From: Clostridia bacterium
GTDB lineage: Bacteria; Bacillota_A; Clostridia; Christensenellales; Aristaeellaceae
Reading direction: 5' to 3'
Assembly: GCA_025997215.1 (NCBI GenBank)
Contig: BNUH01000033.1
Location: 1-31,407 of the forward strand
DNA: 31,407 nucleotides
Shown here: positions 1-6,278 of the stretch, one piece after another
Layout of the letters: the number at the start of each line of letters is the position of its first letter
Position numbering within the stretch: the first letter of the stretch is position 1
Program-made: the position numbers and the translations under genes
The notes under the pieces: model-generated
Told to the model about the DNA's origin: nothing
Seen by the model: only the letters and a program-made list of their open reading frames with translations
The model's database searches: none

Positions 1-1
1 T

Positions 2-462
2 ATTGAAAGCATTTCAGATGTTTCGGTGCATACGCTTTTAAAAAAACGAAATATAAGCCTCATTTGAGCAAAATGTGGTGTATTCCGCCAAAACAAAACG
101 CAGAATTTGTAGCAAAAATGGAGGATACCTTAGAGGTCTATGCAAGGCCGTATGACAAAGAACATCCGGTCGTGTGCATGGACGAAAAACCATTTCAGTT
201 TGTCGAGGATCATGTTGAGCCCTTTTCGATGAGCGAGACGAATCACAAAGAGAAATACGATTGCGAGTATGATAGAAAAGGCACATGTTCTATTTTTATG
301 TTCACCGAACCGCTTGCAGCTTGGCGTCACGCTTTGGCTTTACCGCAGCGCACTTGCGAGGACTGGGCTGAGCAAATCAAATGGCTGCTCGACGAGCAGT
401 ATACTGATGCGCAGAAAGTGGTTCTTGTCATGGACAACCTGAATACGCATACAGTCGGGTAG
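2..462 (+). pseudogene. IS630-type transposase, 5'-partial, frameshifted and 3'-truncated
   Basis: This is a remnant of an IS630/Tc1-type DDE transposase that would cut and paste its own element. Two catalytic aspartates are readable: MDEKPFQF (first D) and VMDNLNTHT (second D). The stretch KPHLSKMWCIPPKQNAEF is typical of the linker between the HTH and the catalytic core in this family. Positions 2-40 carry the upstream HTH end (SISDVSVHTLLKK) in a different frame. The two frames join at an A-rich run (40-46), so the gene is either decayed or uses -1 frameshifting. The reading frame stops at 460-462, right after the second aspartate, where an IS256 element begins. The rest of the catalytic domain, including the third acidic residue, is absent on both sides of that element. 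The gene is almost certainly dead. Confidence 0.85.
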
Positions 463-485
463 TGCCGCACCAATTGTGTAAACCC
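463..485 (+). repeat. IS256 left terminal inverted repeat
   Basis: This segment pairs with the right end at 2027-2049. Both ends share TGCCGC at the outer edge and TGTGTAAACC inside. Confidence 0.75.
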
Positions 486-610
486 ATCACCCATAAAGAA
501 GCGCCCAGCCAGGAAAGCACCCGCCGCAGCGGAAGTAGGTTCTCGGAGCCAGAGGCCCGTTCCCCCCTGTGTCACAGCCAGAACGCAGTCCCGAGCGAAG
601 CGAGCTTGGT

Positions 611-730
611 CTTGACTGCGCGGCTGGAAACCGCTACGCTGGATATGCCGACGGCGAGAGGGCTTGTGCTTTGCTGGTTCCCATCGCCGTCGGCATAGCC
701 TGCACAGCGGTTTCCAGCCGCGCAGTCAAG
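611..730. repeat. Large inverted repeat (hairpin) in the IS256 tail
   Basis: The arms are 611-657 and 684-730, 47 bp each, separated by 26 bp. The outer 25 bp are identical when one arm is reverse-complemented (CTTGACTGCGCGGCTGGAAA and on), as are the inner 13 bp (ATGCCGACGGCGA). Mismatches cluster in a 9-bp centre. The repeat lies between the transposase stop codon and the left end of the element. It could insulate the gene, terminate transcription, or be a nested small palindromic element. Confidence 0.9.
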
Positions 731-759
731 ACGGACGGTTGGGGGTTTGTGCGTTCCTT

Positions 760-1986
760 TTACGCGGGCTGCGTGATCCGCTCGCCGTAGTAGACCGTCA
801 ACTGCGCGAGTATCGCTCCCCAGTTGCGTATGGGCATTGTCCATTTCTCAGTCACCTGGATCGTTACCAAATACAGTTGCTTTAGCAGCGCATCCTCGCT
901 GACAAACGCGCCTTTGGTCTTGGTTACCTTGCGCAGCTGGCGATTGAAGTTCTCAATCGCGTTCGTCGTGTAGATGATCCGCCGAATTTCTTCCGGATAC
1001 CTGAACATCGTCGCCAGCTCATCCCAATGAGAACGCCAGGATTGTATCGCTGACGGGTACTTTTTCCCCCATGCAGCCTCTAATGCGTCCAGCGCTTCCA
1101 ATGCGGATTCTTCACTCGGCGCTTGGTATATTGGCTTCAAACCTGCTGTAAACGCCTTGATATCCTTATACGATACGTACTTTGTCGACGCCCGAATCTG
1201 ATGGATTATACACCGCTGCACATCAGTCTTGGGAAATACTGCAGCCACAGCATCCGAAAATCCTGTCAATCCGTCCATCGACGCTATCAGTATATCCCGT
1301 ACTCCTCGGTTTTTCAACCCCGCAAGTACGCTCATCCAATATTTGGCTCCTTCGCTCGCGCCGATCCACAGTCCCAGTACGTCTTTTTTCCCCTCCAAAT
1401 CCGTGCCGATAGCGATATACACTGCTTTCTTGACCACTGCTCCTTCCTCGCGTACCTTGTAGTGGATTGCGTCCAGCATCACCATTGCGTACACGCTCTC
1501 AAGCGGTCTGTCCTGCCAGGCGCGGATGACCGGCATGAGTTTTTCTGTGATCCGGCTCACCCGCGTCGCATCCACTTCGATCCCATATAATTCCTGCATC
1601 GCCTTTTCGATATCGCGTGTCGACGTCCCTTGCGAGTACAAGAACAGGATCTTATCCTCAATTTCAGATATGTCCGTTTGGTGTTTCTTAACAATTTGCG
1701 GCTCGTATTCCCCGTTGCGATCACGCGGCACCTGCAGCTCTATCTGCCCTTCCGTGCTGATGACACTCTTGGGATACGATCCATTACGACTGTTCTGCGT
1801 CGTTTTGTGCTGGTAGTTGTACTTGCTGTAACCCAACTCTTCCGTCAGTTCTGCGTCCATAACCTCTTGGATCATCGACGCTGTCAGTTCCTTGACCAAG
1901 GCGTGTACTCCGCCCAGATCCTTTACCCCGCGCTCCTCGATCAACTGGCGCAGCAGGCTCTTTTCTCCCTTTGCTTTCTTTGCCAT
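760..1986 (-). CDS. IS256-family (Mutator-type) transposase
   Basis: This 408-residue DDE transposase has the usual IS256-family length and mobilises the surrounding element by a copy-out mechanism via a circular intermediate. The N-terminal part has the family pattern around residues 40-75 (MDAELTEELGY, then the SRNGSYPK region). The catalytic core shows LDAIHYK (first D, about residue 172), SMDGLTGF (second D, about 236) and TTNAIENFNRQLRK (E, about 345). A CIIHQIR motif precedes the helical insertion typical of the family. The gene is intact from ATG (1984-1986) to TAA (760-762), and the terminal repeats are present, so the element may be active. It is oriented against all the metabolic genes downstream. 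Confidence 0.95.
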   Translation of the reverse strand: MAKKAKGEKSLLRQLIEERGVKDLGGVHALVKELTASMIQEVMDAELTEELGYSKYNYQHKTTQNSRNGSYPKSVISTEGQIELQVPRDRNGEYEPQIVKKHQTDISEIEDKILFLYSQGTSTRDIEKAMQELYGIEVDATRVSRITEKLMPVIRAWQDRPLESVYAMVMLDAIHYKVREEGAVVKKAVYIAIGTDLEGKKDVLGLWIGASEGAKYWMSVLAGLKNRGVRDILIASMDGLTGFSDAVAAVFPKTDVQRCIIHQIRASTKYVSYKDIKAFTAGLKPIYQAPSEESALEALDALEAAWGKKYPSAIQSWRSHWDELATMFRYPEEIRRIIYTTNAIENFNRQLRKVTKTKGAFVSEDALLKQLYLVTIQVTEKWTMPIRNWGAILAQLTVYYGERITQPA

Positions 1987-2026
1987 TTTCTTCCCTCCCC
2001 TAACTCTAGTTTGGTTCTGTTTTTGG

Positions 2027-2049
2027 AGGTTTACACATTCTGCGCGGCA
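2027..2049 (-). repeat. IS256 right terminal inverted repeat
   Basis: Read on the minus strand this end shows TGCCGC and then TGTGTAAACC, matching the left end. It lies about 40 bp upstream of the transposase start codon. Confidence 0.75.
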
Positions 2050-2508
2050 GTCTCATAGTTCAATATTCACATGGTCTAGTTGTCAAAAACGGGCTGGTTA
2101 TTTGGTGCTTACAGGTGCTGGCGTTCATCATGGCGTCAATATGCGATAAACCCATGGGTGGCGACGCGAAAACCAGCCTTTGCGACGCCGTGAACGCTTC
2201 CTGCGACATCGACTGCAGCGTGGATTGCGGCCGCAATGCCACGCCTTCACTATTATCTCATACCCCTATCACGTCGATTCTTTTGACATAATAGATATTA
2301 AAATAGGCGTATCGACTGCGCCAATCATCTTATTGCTCTATTAATGATAATCACATCTGCTTCTCAGGACGGAAGCACCTTGCAGATTCACCCTGTGCCG
2401 ACCACACCGACCGTCATATCGCACAATTCTCGCTCTCGCTTTTCCTCAAGGCAAACTCAGGAGCACGGTCTTATGCACCCCTGTCTCAGAATTAGTTATA
2501 AAGCTCCC
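2050..2508. other. Intergenic region with no recognisable gene
   Basis: This stretch between the IS256 end and the GNAT remnant shows no convincing reading frame. I see short dyads (GGCTGGTT near 2090 with AACCAGCC near 2170) and an AT-rich patch near 2280-2305. The expected 3' half of the IS630 transposase is not found here. Confidence 0.5.
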
Positions 2509-2679
2509 CTACTTCCACCAAGTCGAAATAGCATAAGGCCGAAAGCCAATATTATAGTAAAACTGCTGCGACGAACCGACAAACGCACGCTTAGCGCCCA
2601 GCGCGCCGCATCTACGAATCGCTTCAAGCACTTCATCAGGATTTGCATATGCTGGAATACATTGCAACTTGCAATTCAT
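2509..2679 (-). pseudogene. GNAT acetyltransferase, C-terminal remnant
   Basis: About 56 codons on the minus strand end in a typical GNAT C-terminus: EAIRRCGALGAKRAFVGSS followed by QQFYYNIGFRP and a Trp-Trp-Lys end. In intact members this follows the acetyl-CoA-binding R/Q-x-x-G-x-G/A segment and forms the last helix and strands of the fold. Here the upstream part, including most of the CoA-binding loop, is missing. An in-frame extension continues antisense through the permease gene but has no GNAT character, so I end the remnant at the ATG complement near 2679. It is a leftover of rearrangement next to the insertion sequences and should not be functional. Confidence 0.7.
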
Positions 2680-2696
2680 TAAAACTGATGTACACT
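2669..2696 (+). promoter_or_regulatory. Possible promoter of the first transporter operon
   Basis: TTGCAA (2669-2674) and TACACT (2691-2696) are 16 bp apart, each matching the sigma-70 consensus at four of six positions. They lie about 60 bp before the first permease start. The match is weak. Confidence 0.3.
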
Positions 2697-2754
2697 TAAT
2701 GTTGTCGATTAGCCTCAAAATTCGCCTGACCTGACACTGAAAGGACGTGCCGCG

Positions 2755-3693
2755 ATGACAAGTGTACGCGTTCAACCGTCCACCGCCCGGCAGCGTTCCT
2801 GGAGGCGTATATACCGCAATTGGGAACTGTATGTCATGTTTCTGCCTGTGCTCGTTTATTTTATTATTTATCACTATGTACCCATGTACGGGGTGCAGAT
2901 CGCGTTTAAGAAGTTCTCCGGTGTCAAGGGGATCTGGGGCAGCCCATGGCGCGGCATGTACAATTTTCAGCGGTTTTTCAACAGCCACTATTTCATCGAG
3001 GTTGTAGGCAATACGCTGACCATCAGCCTGTATTCGCTGGCGGTTGGGTTCCCTGCTCCGATTCTGCTCGCGCTGATAATGAACGAGCTGCGCTCCAGAA
3101 AGCTGCAGCGTGTCGCGCAGACAATCACATACGCGCCGCACTTCATATCGACTGTCGTAATGTGTTCTATGATCATCCTGTTTTTGTCGCCAAGCAGCGG
3201 CGCCATCAACAATCTGCTTAAAGGCATCGGTGTCGAACCCATATATTTCATGGGAACGCCGAAGTATTTTCAATCGATATATGTATGGACCGGCGTTTGG
3301 CAAAGCGCTGGCTGGGGTTCGATTATATACATCGCGGCACTGGCTGGTATAGACGTACAGCTTCATGAAGCCGCGATAATGGACGGCGCAAGCCGGCTGC
3401 AGCGTGTTTGGCACATAAATCTGCCCGGAATACTGCCGACCGCAGTCATACTGCTCATACTGCAATGCGGCGGACTGATGAACGTGGGGTTTGAAAAAGT
3501 CTTCCTGCTGAAGAATGATCTGAACCGCAGCTCTGCGGAGGTTATATCTACGCTTGTTTATCAGCGCGGACTTATCGACAGGGATTACAGCAGCGCGTCC
3601 GCAATCGGTCTGTTCAACTCCGCTATCAATGTGGTCATGCTGCTCACCGTCAACCAGATCGCTCGCCGTGTCGGCGACACCAGCCTGTGGTAA
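2755..3693 (+). CDS. lplB: LplB-like sugar ABC transporter permease
   Basis: This 312-residue inner-membrane permease belongs to the binding-protein-dependent family (MalF/LplB type). With the next gene it would form the heterodimeric channel of an importer for an oligosaccharide or uronate-type sugar. It shows an N-terminal cytoplasmic segment, a first membrane helix at about residues 25-45 followed by YHYVPMYGVQIAFKKF, a hallmark of the LplB subfamily, and further hydrophobic segments. The ATPase-docking EAA loop reads EAAIMDGASRLQRVWHINLP at about residues 205-225. GAAAGGACG lies about 10 bp before the ATG. No ATPase is encoded nearby. The exact sugar cannot be read from the sequence, so the symbol is a family-level assignment. 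Confidence 0.92.
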   Translation: MTSVRVQPSTARQRSWRRIYRNWELYVMFLPVLVYFIIYHYVPMYGVQIAFKKFSGVKGIWGSPWRGMYNFQRFFNSHYFIEVVGNTLTISLYSLAVGFPAPILLALIMNELRSRKLQRVAQTITYAPHFISTVVMCSMIILFLSPSSGAINNLLKGIGVEPIYFMGTPKYFQSIYVWTGVWQSAGWGSIIYIAALAGIDVQLHEAAIMDGASRLQRVWHINLPGILPTAVILLILQCGGLMNVGFEKVFLLKNDLNRSSAEVISTLVYQRGLIDRDYSSASAIGLFNSAINVVMLLTVNQIARRVGDTSLW

Positions 3694-3738
3694 TCTGTTG
3701 TTTTCGGGCGCTTCATCTCATTCGAAGGAGGCTGCAGC

Positions 3739-4638
3739 ATGTTTAGTGCGGCGTTTCGGCGGCAATCTCTTGGTGACAAGGCGTTTGACGTCGTCAACCT
3801 GCTGTTAGTATTGCTGATATTGGTTGTAATACTGTATCCGCTGTGGTTTGTGGTTATCGCGTCAATCAGCGATCCGCTGCTTGTTATGAGCGGCCAGCTT
3901 GGTCTGCTGCCTAAGGGCTTGAATTTACAGGGATACCGCATGGTGTTCCGCGATTCAAATATAATTACAGGCTACCGCAACACGATCTTCTATACCTTAT
4001 TGGGCACGACGATCAACCTCGTTCTGACCGTTCTGGCGGCGTATCCCCTTTCCCGGAAAGACTGGGTGGGACGTAATTTCTTCATGGGCATACTGGCTGT
4101 CACAATGTTCTTCTCCGGCGGCATTATCCCTACGTACCTTACGATGAGCAGCCTTAATCTGGTGAATACGGTGTGGGCGCTGGTGATCCCCGGCGCGGTC
4201 AGTGTGTCCAATGCTATCGTGATGCGCACGTATTTTACATCGTCAATTCCAATCGAGCTTCAGGAAGCCGCGATGGTTGACGGCGCGACGAATACCGGTC
4301 TGCTTCTGCGGATAGTGCTGCCGCTGTCAAAACCTATACTTGCCGTCATGATTCTGTTCTACGGAGTGGGTCACTGGAACGCGTTCTTCGGAGCGCTGAT
4401 ATACATTACAAAATCCAGCATGTACCCGCTACAGATAGTCTTGCGAACGATACTCATCCAGAATCAGGTATCGCAGGACATGATGTCGGACATCGATTCT
4501 ATCGCCAGCCGGGCAATGATCGCGGAGCAAATCAAATACGCGCTGATTATAGTATCAACGCTGCCGATGCTGATGATCTATCCCTTCCTGCAGCGCTTCT
4601 TTATAAAGGGTGTAATGGTTGGAGCTATTAAGGGTTAG
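3739..4638 (+). CDS. ytcP: YtcP/LplC-like sugar ABC transporter permease
   Basis: This is the second permease half of the importer, 299 residues, of the MalG/YtcP type. Six hydrophobic segments are visible, starting with the helix at about 17-40 (VVNLLLVLLILVVILYPLWF). The EAA loop reads QEAAMVDGATNTGLLLRIV at about residue 175. The C-terminus ends FIKGVMVGAIKG, the signature end of this subfamily. GAAGGAGG precedes the ATG with good spacing. It follows the LplB-like gene by 45 bp and precedes the binding protein by 74 bp, a standard permease-permease-receptor arrangement. Confidence 0.93.
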   Translation: MFSAAFRRQSLGDKAFDVVNLLLVLLILVVILYPLWFVVIASISDPLLVMSGQLGLLPKGLNLQGYRMVFRDSNIITGYRNTIFYTLLGTTINLVLTVLAAYPLSRKDWVGRNFFMGILAVTMFFSGGIIPTYLTMSSLNLVNTVWALVIPGAVSVSNAIVMRTYFTSSIPIELQEAAMVDGATNTGLLLRIVLPLSKPILAVMILFYGVGHWNAFFGALIYITKSSMYPLQIVLRTILIQNQVSQDMMSDIDSIASRAMIAEQIKYALIIVSTLPMLMIYPFLQRFFIKGVMVGAIKG

Positions 4639-4650
4639 CGCGGTTAGCGC
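4633..4650 (+). repeat. Two tandem 9-bp repeats over a stop codon
   Basis: GGTTAGCGC occurs twice back to back, and the first copy contains the TAG stop of the upstream permease. It is probably a small slippage duplication. Confidence 0.6.
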
Positions 4651-4663
4651 GGTTTCATCATCC

Positions 4664-4685
4664 TTAGCCGGCATCGGTCGGTTAA
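4664..4685 (+). promoter_or_regulatory. Short hairpin before the binding-protein gene
   Basis: TTAGCCG (4664-4670) can pair with CGGTTAA (4679-4685), with one G-T pair and an 8-nt loop. Such hairpins between permease and binding-protein genes often protect or process mRNA so that the receptor is made in excess. That role is inference. Confidence 0.35.
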
Positions 4686-4712
4686 TATACAATAAATATA
4701 GGAGGGTCTGTC

Positions 4713-6275
4713 ATGAAAAAGTATCTGTCCGTCCTGCTCGCACTCGCACTGCTGTGCATACCCGCACTGTCGGTTGCGCAGGTGCACACCGAGGGATTCC
4801 CGATTGTGGATGAACCGATTGCTCTGACCGGATTCGGCACAATGGGTCCGTACACCAAGGGCGATTTCAACGACCTCGCCATCTGGAAGGTAATGGAAGA
4901 ACTCACCGGAATTAAGATCGAGTTTGAAGGCGCACCTTCCGCGCAGTCAAGCGAACGCCTGGGCCTGCTGTTCGCCGCGAACACGCTGCCCGACATCATT
5001 TTCAAGACCACGATAACCAACCCAAACGTCACAAGCTATGCCGCAGAAGGGCAGCTTGTCGCTATCGACGGACTGCTGAACGACTACGCTCCCAATTTTA
5101 GCACGATGCTGGCTGAAAATCCCGCCATCGAAAAGGCTGTCACAATGGCTGACGGTCATATCTACGGCTTCCCCTACATCGTAACTTCATCTCCGTCGAA
5201 CGTCAGCCCCAAACTGTTCTACAACGCAAAGTGGACTGAATCCGCTGGGTTTGCTCCTGCCGGAACGCTGGACGAGTTCACCGAACAGCTCCGCGCGTTC
5301 AAGACAAGCGACTGGAACGGCAACGGTCAGGCGGATGAAATCCCTCTGTCCAGCCAGAGTATTGGTGGCGTCCTCAACGCCTTCTATGGCTCATACGGAT
5401 TGCTTACCCGCGGTTCCAGCTCCGTTTTATGGGATATCGATCCGGAAGGCGCGCTGCGCTTTATCCCGACAGCCGACAGCTATCGTCAGATGCTCGAATA
5501 CATAGGCTCGCTCTATAGCGAAGGTTTGCTGGATCAGGAAATCTTTACGATCGACTTGGCTGGTTTCTCCGCCAAAGCCAATCAAAATCAAGTCGCGTTT
5601 GGTTTCGTGCATAACAATAACTACATGGAAGCGTACAAGAATGATTTTCTAGGCTTGCCGGCTCCATTAGTCGGACCGAACGGCGATCAGCTTTACAGCG
5701 CGATCATTCTGTCAGTCGGCAGCGGCAACACATTCATCACCAGCAGCTGCAAGAATGTTGAAGCCGTACTCCGCTACATCGATTATTTCTACAGCGATGA
5801 AGGCAGAACGCTTTTCTTCATGGGCATTGAAGGCGAAACCTTCTACTACGACGAAGACGGAAATCCCCAGTTCACCGATTTCGTGAAGGCCAATCCGGAT
5901 GGCATGAGCATGGAAGAAGCGCTCGGAACGTACGTTTGCTGGTCGGGCGGAAGCAACCCGTCGGTCGCTGACGATCTGCACTTCGCAGTTCACCTTGTCC
6001 CCGAAATCACCGTTACGGCCGCGCAGAACCTGATCCCTTACGGACCGGAAGAGATTTGGCCAGCCAACTTCACCTATACCGAGGAAGAAAACGAACGCCT
6101 CGTCGACCTGCGCCTGGATATCGACACATACGTGACGGATATGCGTGCGAAGTACATCAGCGGCAGCGAATCGCTTGATACGTGGGATACATACGTATCT
6201 ACCCTCGAAAAGATGGGTCTTGATGAATACCGTCAGATCGTGCAGGCTGGTTTGGACCGCTACAACCAAGATTGA
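4713..6275 (+). CDS. lplA: LipO/LplA-type extracellular sugar-binding protein
   Basis: This 520-residue extracytoplasmic receptor would deliver sugar to the two permeases just upstream. The N-terminus is a signal peptide of about 22 residues with a Ser-Val-Ala cleavage site. There is no proper lipobox: the only Cys (residue 15) follows Leu and lies too early. Family features include the LPDII segment after AANT (residues about 88-96), GHIYGFPY (about 149-156), and an EF-hand-like loop DWNGNGQADE (about 200-209) common in LipO-type receptors. The length fits the family. A strong AGGAGGG lies 8 bp before the ATG. The next gene starts only 3 bp after its stop codon. The lack of a lipid anchor is odd for a Gram-positive receptor. 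Confidence 0.92.
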   Translation: MKKYLSVLLALALLCIPALSVAQVHTEGFPIVDEPIALTGFGTMGPYTKGDFNDLAIWKVMEELTGIKIEFEGAPSAQSSERLGLLFAANTLPDIIFKTTITNPNVTSYAAEGQLVAIDGLLNDYAPNFSTMLAENPAIEKAVTMADGHIYGFPYIVTSSPSNVSPKLFYNAKWTESAGFAPAGTLDEFTEQLRAFKTSDWNGNGQADEIPLSSQSIGGVLNAFYGSYGLLTRGSSSVLWDIDPEGALRFIPTADSYRQMLEYIGSLYSEGLLDQEIFTIDLAGFSAKANQNQVAFGFVHNNNYMEAYKNDFLGLPAPLVGPNGDQLYSAIILSVGSGNTFITSSCKNVEAVLRYIDYFYSDEGRTLFFMGIEGETFYYDEDGNPQFTDFVKANPDGMSMEEALGTYVCWSGGSNPSVADDLHFAVHLVPEITVTAAQNLIPYGPEEIWPANFTYTEEENERLVDLRLDIDTYVTDMRAKYISGSESLDTWDTYVSTLEKMGLDEYRQIVQAGLDRYNQD

Positions 6276-6278
6276 TTC

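Larger units (their letters stand above)
463..2049 (-). mobile_element. IS256-family insertion sequence, complete
   Basis: The element is bounded by imperfect terminal inverted repeats of about 23 bp. The left end (463-485) starts TGCCGCACCAATTGTGTAAA, and the right end (2027-2049), read on the minus strand, starts TGCCGCGCAGAATGTGTAAA. I count about 19 matches in 23. The single transposase gene lies on the minus strand near the right end. The left, transposase-distal side carries about 275 bp of non-coding sequence with a large hairpin, which is long for this family. The flanks (GTCGGGTAG on the left, GTCTCATAG on the right) are not a clean 8-9 bp target duplication, so deletion or recombination may have followed insertion. 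Confidence 0.85.

Noticed and set aside
2283..2311. TTGACA near 2283 as a promoter -35 box
   Set aside because: No acceptable -10 hexamer lies 16-18 bp downstream, and it is about 450 bp from the first gene.
2509..3465. 318-codon minus-strand reading frame
   Set aside because: Most of it is antisense to the well-supported LplB-like permease and has no family features. Only its last 56 codons are meaningful, as a GNAT remnant.
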